A stretch of DNA of 14,871 nucleotides from Cylindrobasidium torrendii FP15055 ss-10 (GCA_000934385.1 KN880858.1:1-14871), one strand, 5' to 3'. Counted from the first letter of the stretch, positions 1 through 9,252 are shown. The notes: generated by a model from the sequence alone, not told the origin. Translations and numbers: made by a program.

Positions 1-1114
1 AGACGAACCTTTGAAAATGAGATGCACGAATGAGGACAGACAATGATGTTCGCTGGCAGAACTGGACGACGCGCTGTGTTTGGCGAACGGCATGCTTGGC
101 AACAAACAAACAAGGTCCCGAGTACATACCACGTGAAAGCCACGTTGATTTCGTCCATATATGGTCACAAAAAAATAAGAGATGGTGTCGTGCAAGCAGC
201 CTAGAAACAATTAACGTTCCTACGTCACGGTTTGTTAAAGAGATGGTGTCGTGCAAGCAGCCTAGAAACAATTAACGTTCCTACGTCACGGTTTGTTAAA
301 ATGGGACTCTGCCTCTCCTTCCCTTGCTCTCTTGGTCCGCAAAGGCCCTGTCACACGGCATTCCCCCACCCGACCGACAGGCGTGCTCGACGCGGGCCGT
401 CCGCATCAGGCGCTCGTGGGTCAGTCACCGGTCGCATGGCGTTTCCCCACCCAACAGACCGCGTCGACTGGTCCACTGCTCTGGGAGCGGGAGGCCTTGC
501 TCCTCGGAGCTGAGCACAGGCCGCTCTCAACAATGAACGAAATTCCACAATTGACCGCGCGCCGCCCACAGAGCGCGTCTGGCTCCGCGTGACCGTCTGG
601 AACCCTGGCATCAACGATCACGATCGCCCACGGCGTTTCCTCTCTTGCTCGCACCACCGCCATTGCCCGCCTTCGCCGCCTTCAAAGCTTAAGTGCTCAA
701 AACGCCGTGCAGCATCTGCTGCTTCCCGCAAAGGGAAGAGTTTCCTTCAAGCGGATTTAGAACTAGCCAGCCGCCAACGACGCCTCCAACTTCGAAACGA
801 CCCAAACCAGCTTTGTTACGACGGCGCGGCATTGAGAATGAGAAAGAGGGGAGCAGCGCGGTTGCTGGCGCGCAGCAGGTGCGTAGTCTTTGCACCATTT
901 TGTGTTTCTCTTGCTGATGTTGGTGACCGCATCCCAGACTTTACCTTCAGCAGGTCTCCGCACGCGCTCCTAGTCCAAACAACATCATACGCACCACACT
1001 TTCCTTTCCATATCCTTTTTTCTCATTGCTTCGACATTTACTGCAAATAAGCTCCCTTGAGAGTCGCATAATACATGTGATTATATTTCAAGAAAATTGT
1101 ACATTTGAGTAAAG
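1..1114. other. Gene-free left flank
   Basis: I see no gene here. The longest open frames are short, use non-ATG starts or low-complexity composition, and resemble no family I know. The stretch holds a 61-bp tandem duplication (177-300) and an imperfect GC-rich direct repeat: a C-run followed by CACCC occurs near 361-370 and again near 444-451. The right part (about 960-1030) is pyrimidine-rich on the plus strand. It lies downstream of the stop codon of the HECT-like gene at 1115, so it should contain that gene's 3' UTR and, if the cassette is a transposon, one element end. I could not locate that end. Confidence 0.6.
177..300. repeat. Perfect 61-bp tandem duplication with a CRE-like site in each copy
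   Basis: Bases 177-239 are identical to 238-300 at a 61-bp offset, giving two complete copies. The match breaks at 176/237 and at 240/301. Each copy carries TACGTCA (221-227 and 282-288), the core of a CREB/ATF-type bZIP site. The lack of any divergence suggests a recent duplication. Confidence 0.95.
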
Positions 1115-4100
1115 TTATAGGACATTATAATCAGATGCGTTCTGGAAGTCAAGCAAGTAAGGGTGGAACCAAGAAGCAAATTCAGCATCCTCTTCTCCAG
1201 GCTGCAGGTCTGGAACGTTGACCATCCATTGCTCTATCTCCGGCTTCTGAGTTACTAACAATTTACGCGCACAGGACTTGAACTCGATAACTGCGTGATC
1301 AGTCAATGGACGCTGTACTGCAAGTACCTTGAAAATGGTAAGTAAGGGCTGCCTATAGTTGACTGCATCCCGCGCACCTCTATATGCCATGCATCCTCAG
1401 GCGGTTTCAGCTCCGACCCAGTGCAAGTCAATAGCAGACGGTCGACGCGGAAAAGCGGGCGCAAATCCTTTGCAACGGCTTCAGGAGAGACAAGACTGTG
1501 GGTGGACTCCGGATGACCTGGGAGCGTCAAGTAGTGCTCAAGTCGTGTCCGAAAGGCGTCCGTAAATTCCGAATTATGAGGCCATTCCAAGTGCGAGATA
1601 AGCTCATCAACACTGGAAATCTTCTGGCCCGAAGCATTGAAGATCAACGAGGCAACGTCGGCGCCTTGAAACGTCTGAGATTTAAGTCAGTCAAATAAAA
1701 ATAATGCGTTAATGAGCACGTACTGCAATAAGGTTGAACCCGCTGTCTCCTAGAACGTGATCAAAGCCCTCACGAAGGGCAGCAAGATGCGTCGAGGTGT
1801 CAAGAACCAAGGACGATGTCTGATACAGCGCAGACGCAAAGACGTCCCTCGTAAAAGTCCTCCACTCTTCCTCATCGTTGCAGTCGCGCGCCTGGGAAGA
1901 CTGGAAGAAAGATGAGTGGGCGACGCACTCAAAGAAAAATCAGAACGCACTGTCACATTGTGGAGATGAGTTGCTATGAGCATGTCAAGGATAGACGGTG
2001 GATTGCAACAAAAGTGCGCCCTCATGGAGTCCTTGGTAGCCAGTGTGCGTGGCCAATTAGCTAGATCATCAGCAAGGTGCGGCACAAGCATTGAGAGTAC
2101 GCGAGGATGAGAGGCATAATCTAGGTCTCTAAGCACAAGTACATAGAGGAGGGGATGGATGGGGGTTGCTGTGACGCCAAGCCAGAAAAGATGCAAGGCC
2201 ATGAGAGAGCCAACAGAGCGCGCAGCCTCAATTCGTGTTTGATTGGAAGACAATGAGAATGTCCACGCGACATGTTTGTCATCCGGGATCGTGCGAAAAT
2301 ATTGGCGATCACTGCTATAGGATGTGCAGGCAGTATGGAGGATATGACGCTCAACGCCCGAGCCAATTCCCGCCCCGCTAAGATTTGTGTGAGTTATATT
2401 GAATTCTATGCTCCAGAGAACGACTCACATTGTCCAGAAGCGGTCACCTAGCAATAGGTTCTTGGAGTGGAACGTGCGGACCCCAGGAATGTCACGAACC
2501 ATCCGGTCAACTCCTCCGCTGGCATGATACACTCGAGTGATTGCCTTCAATACCTCCGCGCCTGACTCCAGTGATTCCGCCTGCAAGCTAAGCCCCACCG
2601 TGTGAAGCTGCTCCGAGTTTTGCTCTCGAACAATTTCATAGAACACTGTAGGATCTGAGATGTGCTCTTCGTCTGCTTGAGGAGGAGGCGGTGGAGGACG
2701 CGCGAGCGGTAGCGGCAAAGTCACTGCCGGAGTTGGAATACTAGAAGTCGGCTGGTGCAAGGTTGCCGTAGTAGAAGCAGACGAAGCGGGATTGGCAGCT
2801 GGCGCAATGGGAGAAGGAGTGCGATTAAAGGCATACCGACGCCGAAGGAATTCGATTGGCGTAAGTGTGGAGGATGTCTCGCCCTCAGTAATTTCTGGCT
2901 GCTCCCGGCGTTGGCGTTGTCGAGGTGGAGAACGGAGGTCAATTGGGAGGTCTGACCGATCGCCCTCGTTGCGGTCATGGCGGCGCTGAGTGCTTGAAGG
3001 CAGGAGATTGATGGGGTCTTGGAGGAGCGGAGGCGTTGACAGTCTGGGTGTTGGTGTCATCAAAAATAGAGGATCCCCGTCGGTGTGTGGGTCATCAAGG
3101 AAGTCGCGAACTTGAAGAGGAGTGTTCTGAATGACAAAAATTAGCTCTAATATCGAAAGGATAATGAGGAACTTCTCACCAAAGAGTTGGGATGTGGATT
3201 AGTAAAGAAGTCACTAGCCCCGGCGCTGTCCTGAGGTACAAGTGGAGGGCAGTTCTCATCGCAGAAGGAATCTGTCGAAGAAGCCGCATACATGTTGGGA
3301 GGCGCCAGTCGGTTGGCCCGTTCCAGAAACCGAGCAGAGAAGCAAGGATGCACGTCGACAGAGGAATAGCTGCCTCCAGGCTCGAATGTGAGGGCCCCAT
3401 TGAGGCGGCTAGTTCTTAACGCTGAGAACGTTATCAGAATAAATTATAGAGAATATGAGGGGAATACTCACCAACAAAGACAATCTGCTGTCGGTCTTTG
3501 ACAAGCTTCAAATTCCGACGGTGGGAGGTGGTAGTGGAAAGCGCATTCAGCGTTAACTGGCCTGGAAATAGTGTGTCTGGCAGAAGTTTGGTCCCATGCG
3601 ACGGCTGGACTTTTCCTAATCGTAGTGGGACAAATGGAGAGTACTGCGGCATCGTCGAGTCAAACTGGCCAGTAGACGGCGCGATGTGGTGAGCATTGAG
3701 GTGCCCGGCAACTGCCTCGTAGAGCTGCGATTCAACGCTGTCCTCGAGGGTGTGAACTTGAAGAGTCACTTGAACGCTGAGTTTGGCGTTGTCGAACAGT
3801 GAAATGAGCTGTGGTGCAGCCGCTGGATAGATGCGAAGCTCCATTGCTCTGGACAATGGCATCTCCGTAGGGAGGCTTGGGGTCAAACCAACCTATAAGT
3901 TTGTGTGAATCGTGAAAACATGTAAGTTCAAAAAGTCGACGCACTTGATAAGGAATAATCAAGACCACAAAATCCTGAGCAAGCATGCCAGAAGGAAGGG
4001 TTCTTGGTCCAGAAGTGGTGACACTGCGTATAGATTGCAGCGATGATCCAGAGGCTGAAGCGTTGTGAGAAGACTGAGTGGGTGTCGAAGCAGAATTTCC

Positions 4101-4810
4101 GGCAAACATGCGAGCCAGGACGTTGTCGTAGTTGCTACCGCGTCGCCCGTTGCGTCCAAAGGCTGCTTGTTGGCTTGTGATGGTCCCGTCGCGTACGACA
4201 GAGATGTTACGAGGATGCGAAGCAACCAATTGACCCTGGGATTGGGTGGTTTCGATGAAGGAAGTGCCAAAAGCTGAGGATGGAATAGCACTCTGGCCGC
4301 GATGGCGGGCCGCCTCTGTCCTTCGCAGCTCACTGATGTTCTGTGGAGCACACCAGCTCGTAGCCGGTGGAAGAGAGTTGCTGGGGGTTGCAGAAGAAGG
4401 TAGCGGCGCAGACAGAGTAGGTGTCACGTCGGCGTCCAAATTCTCATGCTCCAGCCAAAGGTGACCGCAATGCGGACGTCCACACAGAGTAGTTGGTGTA
4501 TAGTTGCCGGCCTATTCTCAAATTAATCCACAGATAGCACTTTCTGGATGCTTACACGTACACTGAAAAATCCAGCACAGATAACTACACCGTCAACCAA
4601 GTATCCACCTTTGGCAGGAGGGTTCACATGTGGAGGTGCGGTGTCTTCGATGGGATGCTCGCCAGATGTATGGCCACACCAACACCTGAGTGGATCTGAC
4701 TGAAGGTTTACATTAGTACAGGTGTATCAGAGACTAGAGTCAAATTTATTCACTTGTATATAGCTTTGACAAAGACATCCCGGGACAGTGCACAGTCGTC
4801 GAGTTGGCAT
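1115..4810 (-). CDS. HECT-like E3 ubiquitin ligase protein with N-terminal CGHx4H zinc modules (ten exons, 1078 aa)
   Basis: The model is complement(join(1115..1327, 1378..1674, 1724..1900, 1951..2377, 2429..3126, 3180..3421, 3472..3892, 3945..4511, 4562..4699, 4754..4810)). All introns are 49-54 nt with GT-AG ends and every phase closes. Residues 7-34 hold C7, C12, C14, C25, C27, H29 and H34. A second module holds C75, C80, H82 and H87. The two share the pattern CGH-x4-H. Residues about 90-250 and 480-650 are Ser/Thr/Pro/Gln-rich and look disordered, with a run of six prolines. From about residue 708 the protein resembles a HECT domain: GAGIGSGVERHIL matches the usual HECT opening, RSVGSLMALHLFWLGV follows, then LREGFDHVL, the YLTLPGHPE segment, LLLTCTGSELKPP, and FKSC with Cys1027 where the ubiquitin-accepting Cys is expected. 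The tail after that Cys (51 aa) is longer than usual. It lies 227 bp downstream of the integrase-like gene on the same strand. The HECT call rests on pattern recognition only. Confidence 0.72.
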
Positions 4811-4897
4811 TGTAAATGCCCACCGCCGTGTTGATGCAGTAACGAGTCGCGACGAAGGAAACTAGTTCAGGAATATGCATAGTACATTTGTGTGCGG

Positions 4898-4906
4898 CCT
4901 TTTATA
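4898..4906 (-). promoter_or_regulatory. TATA box (TATAAAAGG) of the HECT-like gene
   Basis: On the minus strand TATAAAAGG runs from 4906 to 4898, about 90 nt upstream of the proposed ATG (4810-4808). This is a normal distance for a fungal TATA promoter with a short leader. It suggests the HECT-like gene has its own promoter and is not read through from the integrase-like gene. Confidence 0.55.
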
Positions 4907-4911
4907 CGTTG

Positions 4912-4950
4912 AATAATTTTGTAATATTCAGGAGCAAAAGAAAAATTATT
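4912..4950. repeat. AT-rich inverted repeat between the two cassette genes
   Basis: AATAATTTT (4912-4920) and AAAATTATT (4942-4950) form perfect 9-bp arms around 21 nt. The site lies 88 bp past the integrase-like stop codon and just upstream of the HECT-like TATA box, so it may belong to the 3' end of the first transcript. With arms this AT-rich, chance is possible. Confidence 0.45.
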
Positions 4951-5037
4951 ACACATGAATTTCTATTGTCATCCGTCTGTTGCTCGGTGCTGTGTAGCTC
5001 TTTGCGAAGCTAAGGCTCAGTCACGTAGTACATTTAG

Positions 5038-6872
5038 CTAGGGCTCGTTGCTAACAAGATTTGCACAAAATGCTACTGCCTCTAGCCAGACTAGCCTCCG
5101 TGAGCTCATGTCATGCAGCGAAAGAATCTGGAGGCTATGTAAATGGCTGTCTAACCGAGAAACCTCCTCCACTGTAAATGGACACTCCCCAGAAGTAACC
5201 TCGACATGGGAAAAATGTTCCGGTCGATGTGTTAGGAATGCGTTCCATGCATCCTCGGAATCCGCGAGGTTGGTCTCCCGGTGATGCTCTCGAAGACCGC
5301 TGTCTTCAATGTCCTCCCAGTCAATGCCATATGCATCGATGTCAGCCGCAGAGGTCAGGTTTGTACGATCATCGTCGTCGACCTGGAGAATCTGGTCCAT
5401 GCCGCGGATACCATTCTCCATCATACCAAAGACAAACAGCTCGACGGGCGTCTGCGATGCTTGCCGACGGAGGGAGAGAGGATGTCGGTTCCATGACTCG
5501 GCCCAGACGATGGCATCGGAGTTGATCATCCCGAGGAACAGGTGGTGAAGGAGCCAGATGTGGTGGGGATGGGTTGCATCGAGTCCGTCATGCTGCTCGA
5601 GATACTGGAAAAATATTTTCCATTTAGCCCCAAATCCAAGCGTAATATCCCTCCACAGGCGCTCTATACGAATGTTATGGATACTCCTACAAATGAGGCA
5701 GTCAAAACAACGAGTGAAAAGAATGATACAGAGCACGCACTTGCCAAAGATGTAAGAGCCACGATCCTCACCCTTTAGTAGGTTCATGAACTCTGCGACC
5801 AATATGTTCTCTGTTCCATGATCCCCACGGACTCGACTTGGGCATCCATGAACCTCGATAGCCTCCAGAAAGAGATCGAGAACAGTGGCGGCGCGATTGT
5901 TGTTGCTTGCCCTGATGCCAGTGACAAGCCGTGAATAGCCGTCGATGAACGCGTGGATCACAATCTTGTATTTGATGAGACCTTTAGGTGGAAATTAGTG
6001 CTCTTGTGTACGATGGAGAAACTCGACTCATACCGTGTTGCCCATCATGATGCCAGAGTGAGTTGGGACCTGGGACTGTGTATATCCGCCGCGTGATTCG
6101 TCGCACACCAAAAGACTGAGTCGGGAGCCCAACCACCCTGGCATAGGATGCCTCCACTCGTGAACGAGGAACATGAAGGCCCATGAATTTGAGCTGGCCT
6201 TGAATGAGCCGTCTACCAAATGATGGGAATGACTCGATGATGCTGTGAATGGCCTTGTCGAGTTCATTGTTTGATATGTCAGATACGGGCCCAGTCGAAG
6301 ATTGATAAACGCGCATGACTAGTCCGTCTGTAGTTTCGAATTCGACATAGACAGGTTCACCAGGCTCTACAAGCCCTTGTTCGAGTGCCCGGCGACGAAG
6401 GGTGCGTGTGTGGAGGCGGAGCATGTTTGCCAAGCGCCCAGTTCGGCGCATCTCAATGGCAAGAGAGAGGAGGCCAGGGTCAACGTGTGCTCGTGGTCGT
6501 CCGCGTCCTCTTTGAGTCTGAGTGGGACGGGTGTCGCTGCGGTCTGGGAAAGGGAAAGCACAGTCGGCGGGATCGTTGAGCGCATTTCGTGCCGCATCAA
6601 GAGAAACAACCATCTCGAGAACACTCTCTGTCATGACTTCGAGCTCATCTGGATCAAACTCGATGTGATGCTACGCCGAACTATGAGCAAGAAATATGGC
6701 GACAAAATATGGTACGCACCTGTTGCACTCGTTGGAAAAACAATAGACACTCTCGGGTAACCGACTGCACTTGCTGCACATTCCCAGTCTGTAGTACAGT
6801 GGTGACAGCGTGTCCTAGTTCCGCATAGGCAAGCCGGAAGTTGTCCACTAGTTCCCGGAAATGCTGGGGCAT
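5038..6872 (-). CDS. Integrase-core (rve, DDE) transposase-like protein, four exons, 559 aa
   Basis: The model is complement(join(5038..5686, 5741..5981, 6034..6670, 6720..6872)), with introns of 49, 52 and 54 nt and all phases closing. Residues 105-111 (RGRGRPR) resemble an AT-hook and are followed by a helix-turn-helix-like stretch (about 112-150) and a second basic helical region before the core. The catalytic core follows the rve pattern. LWHHDGQHG supplies D260, IHAFIDGYSRL follows, RVRGDHGTEN supplies D317, and SIHNIRIERLWRDI supplies E352, with 34 residues between D317 and E352. The C-terminal part has an acidic patch (DDDD near residue 460). The family is, from memory, a eukaryotic integrase-like protein common in Agaricomycetes and also seen in aquatic animals, possibly the IS3EU type of Repbase; that name is tentative. 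It is unlike Ty3/Copia polyproteins, with no protease, RT or RNase H nearby. The intact triad suggests an active or recently active enzyme. Confidence 0.85.
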
Positions 6873-6955
6873 GGTGATGGAGGAGAGCAAAAAATTCGAT
6901 TGGACACGTAATCACATAGCTGCCATTATCGAATCGAATACAATACTTGATAGCC

Positions 6956-6990
6956 AATGTTCAATGTTCGATGTTCGACATTCGACATCA
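6956..6990. repeat. Five-unit heptamer repeat upstream of the integrase-like gene
   Basis: Consecutive 7-mers read AATGTTC, AATGTTC, GATGTTC, GACATTC, GACATCA. The last two are close to the reverse complement of the first ones, so the block is both tandem and quasi-palindromic. It lies 84-118 bp upstream of the integrase-like ATG. Confidence 0.8.
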
Positions 6991-7010
6991 GCGTTAGCGT
7001 TGAACTCAAA

Positions 7011-7041
7011 CATGCCATGGTCAACATGCAATCATGGCATG
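7011..7041. repeat. Perfect 9-bp inverted repeat (CATGCCATG / CATGGCATG)
   Basis: The arms are 7011-7019 and 7033-7041 around 13 nt. They lie about 140-170 bp upstream of the integrase-like ATG, next to the heptamer block, and could be a regulator- or transposase-binding site. Confidence 0.75.
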
Positions 7042-7704
7042 ATCGATCGTCAAACGGCAAAGAGCCGATGTGGCGCTGCAATCTGCTTTCTACCAACTTC
7101 AATAGGCCTGCGTCAAGCTGCATTTATTTTGTCCAGAGGGGACCCTCTTATGCTTGGCGCTCTGCATCGAATGATGGCCACAGCGCTTTAAACAATGGGA
7201 GAAGGAATGTAAGGGTCCTGAACCCCGCAGCATCCGTCGATTAGCATCCGGCAATCAAACACATCGGTAGTGCATACAAACTCTTCAACCTTGCTTCATC
7301 CGTTTGCAAGGAAAATATCTAAGTAGTAAATTTAAATCAACGCGTCGATATACGCGTAGAAATATGCTCTCCATCCAAACTTCCGCTTCCTTCTGCCCGT
7401 GGAGACCCTGCTACTTATTGTTCCCGTTTTGGGCATTTGGCTAGGCCCGCGTCCATTTCGGTCCTTTGCAGACTCAGGCCAGGATTGCCGCCTCAGCTTC
7501 AGAACCTATTCTCTGAGCGCATGAATACTAGGCTACACTGTCACCTAGTGTAGTGAGTACTTTCACAGAATATTGAAGAGGTTTCCTGCCACAGAACTGA
7601 GAACAGCATAAGTTGTCGACTCCGCGTAAATCCGTGTCTTGACATCTGAATTAACGAGATGACGCAAGGATTCGACGACGTCAGACTCTTATCCTCATAC
7701 CATC

Positions 7705-8823
7705 ATGTCGACTTTCACCGTTAACGTTTGTAACCCCGCAGAGGCACTCTGTATCACATCTAAACTTTAACAGGTTAAAAACATTGCGCCGGAGACCACT
7801 GAGGCTCATTTAAACGACTTCTTCACGTTCGTGTCTTGCCTTTCACCGGATAGTTGAGGTGCTGAATCTGCATGCCTCGCACAGATTTTGTGGAACGTGA
7901 GTCGTTCAGTCGTTGCACGCCTAGCCGGATCTCAATACTAACCTCACTCAGCATCACATCCATCGAGTATAAGCAAGATGCGCATGCTGCAACCATCCAC
8001 TTCGAGAAACCATCCGCAGCAAAGACGGCTCTCATGGTGCGTTATTTCCACTCCTCTGGCGCATTGTACTCATCGATTGTGCGCGCAGCTGAATGGTGGT
8101 TCCCTCGACGGCGCCACTCTGGATGTGACTTCGGACATTGCCCATGCGGACGAGCCCGAGGGTGAACACAAGGAGGGAGCCCCCCTAGAACAGTCTGATA
8201 AGCCTCGCGCTGCCAGTAGGCCATTCTTCGGCGCGCGCACTCCACCCTCCTTACATTCATGTCTCCCTCAGTTGCCGCAGAATATTTGGCGAAGGGTTAC
8301 CAACTCTCAGACCAGATTCTTCACCGCGCCATCGATCTTGACAGTACGTATCGCCCCCAATTCATCCTCCTCGCAGCCTAACTTGCAACCCTCAGACCAG
8401 CAGGGAATCTCCAAACGGTTCTTGGCTTACTTCCACAGCATTGACGCAACCATCGGCGCGAAGGCCCTTGGTCCGGACCAGAAACTGTCTACAAAGGTGC
8501 AGGAGACCGTTACAAGCACGGCGACCAGAGCCAAGACTATCGATGAACAGAAAGGCTACACCAAGACTGCCAGCGAGGTTGGTGTTTTCCCCCAAAAACA
8601 GGTGTGCGTGCTCTGATGCCTGTGATATTAGTACTACTTCAAGGCCCTGTCGTCTCCGTTGGGGCAGAAGGTGAAGTCCTTCTACACCGACACCTCCAAG
8701 CAGCTTTTCGATATCCATGAGGAGGCAAAGCGATTGTCTGAGGCGAAGAAGGCGGAGGCCGCGCCCGCGGAGGCCACTCCTGCACCTGCGCCTGCGGCAG
8801 GTGCTTCGGCGACAACTGCCTGA
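7705..8823 (+). CDS. vip1: Vip1-like RNA-binding (RRM) protein, eight exons, 247 aa
   Basis: The model is join(7705..7725, 7774..7826, 7885..7896, 7952..8036, 8089..8215, 8272..8343, 8396..8577, 8632..8823), with introns of 48-58 nt. The N-terminus is an RRM: beta-1 FTVNVKNI (residues 4-11), helix ETTEAHLNDFF (14-24), and an RNP1-like AATIHFEK (41-48), which lacks the aromatic/Gly pattern of strong RNP1 motifs. The middle is acidic. The rest is helical, with the conserved-looking AEYLAKGYQLSDQILHRAID and IDEQKGYTK segments, and the C-terminus is Ala/Pro/Glu-rich. The overall layout and length match fungal Vip1-type proteins (about 250 aa), whose molecular role is poorly defined. The RRM only reads through cleanly if a 12-nt microexon is included. 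The last codon is TGA at 8821-8823. The gene is divergent from the integrase-like gene. Confidence 0.88.
7885..7896 (+). other. 12-nt microexon (exon 3 of the Vip1-like gene)
   Basis: Exon 2 ends at 7826 before GTTCGT in phase 2. The 12 bases 7885-7896 follow a CACAG acceptor and precede a GTGAGT donor, and exon 4 starts at 7952 after CTCAG with TACTAAC upstream (7936-7942). Joined this way the protein reads FFTFCGTITSIEYK, the expected helix-1 to beta-2 loop of the RRM. Extending exon 2 does not restore the frame in a sensible way. Confidence 0.8.
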
Positions 8824-9252
8824 ACCTAACCTTGTATAATCATTACGACCGGCGCGGAACTTGGAATCTCTTTGTATAACTACTAGTTGCTGAATAGCTT
8901 GTGAATATCTTATGAACATTGATTGAACCGCCCACCCTCGCATGATAAGCCAGAATCTTTAAATTTCCAGGGAGTCGATTCATAAGTAGAGCAGCAATAC
9001 AAAGCATCTTTTGAATTAGAGCATCTGTAGAGCACTGCAGAGCAAAACTTGGGCATGATGCTTGATGTTGTGGGCGATGAACATAAATACTGGTAACGTG
9101 AATTGGTGAAATCGAAGCAATCAAACCACTGTTGTGAGTCGAACAGCAAGTCTGATTGGCATTCGGCCGATGTCCAATGTAGATGAAGTCCGAATGCCGA
9201 TACTCTTCAGCGTTATAAATTCGACTTCTGCCAAAACAGTACCCTGCACAAT
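8824..9252. other. Intergenic region between the Vip1-like and methyltransferase genes
   Basis: These 429 bp contain no convincing gene. They hold the 3' end of the Vip1-like transcript and the promoter of the methyltransferase gene, with an inverted repeat and CCAAT-type boxes at 9155-9198. Confidence 0.6.
9158..9198. promoter_or_regulatory. Inverted repeat with CCAAT boxes upstream of the methyltransferase gene
   Basis: GGCATTCGG (9158-9166) and CCGAATGCC (9190-9198) are perfect 9-bp arms around 23 nt. ATTGG (9155-9159, CCAAT on the minus strand) overlaps the left arm and CCAAT (9174-9178) lies in the spacer. The block ends 54 bp before the ATG at 9253, so it is well placed for a dimeric regulator together with the CCAAT-binding complex. 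Confidence 0.5.

Larger units (their letters stand above)
1115..6872 (-). mobile_element. Putative two-gene DNA transposon or domesticated cassette (integrase + HECT-like)
   Basis: Two tandem minus-strand genes, an rve/DDE integrase and a HECT-like protein, lie between gene-free flanks with small repeats, next to a compact housekeeping block. The coordinates given are only the coding limits. I looked for terminal inverted repeats by comparing 1-1114 with the reverse complement of 6873-7700 and found nothing longer than a 10-bp GC-rich match (390-399 against 7444-7453), which I regard as chance. No target-site duplication could be assigned. Calling it one element is inference from gene content and arrangement. 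Confidence 0.5.
6873..7704. other. Divergent intergenic region between the integrase-like and Vip1-like genes
   Basis: These 832 bp hold the start regions of two divergent genes and probably one end of the putative element. I see no gene. Near the integrase-like side are a heptamer repeat (6956-6990), a 9-bp inverted repeat (7011-7041), and a CCAAT box on the minus strand about 25 nt upstream of the integrase-like ATG. Further right are ACGCGT palindromes (7340-7357) and two overlapping short hairpins (7527-7553). The last 150 bp before 7705 should carry the Vip1-like promoter; I see no clear TATA box there. Confidence 0.6.

Noticed and set aside
351..663. Overlapping open frames on both strands in the GC-rich left flank
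   Set aside because: They mirror each other across strands and follow base composition; none shows a recognisable protein pattern.
589..1050. A 153-codon plus-strand open frame in the left flank
   Set aside because: It lacks an ATG at its start, has Arg/Ser/Pro-rich composition expected of GC-rich noncoding DNA, and shows no domain or splice pattern.
3732..4439. Treating the minus-strand frames between 1115 and 4464 as separate small genes
   Set aside because: The frames join through ten exons with canonical short introns and closing phases into one protein, so separate genes are not needed.
5038..5961. Reading the integrase C-terminal frame as one uninterrupted 307-aa exon
   Set aside because: The frame is open through 5687-5740, but removing this GTGCGT...GTAG intron joins GK to SIHNIRIER, restoring the expected catalytic Glu spacing.
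390..7453. A 10-bp inverted match (390-399 against 7444-7453) as possible terminal inverted repeats
   Set aside because: The match is GC-rich, does not extend in either direction and has no flanking direct repeat, so chance explains it.
7527..7553. Overlapping hairpins ACTAGG/CCTAGT and CTACACT/AGTGTAG
   Set aside because: Arms are only 6-7 bp and no gene or transcript end is placed to use them; too weak to call.
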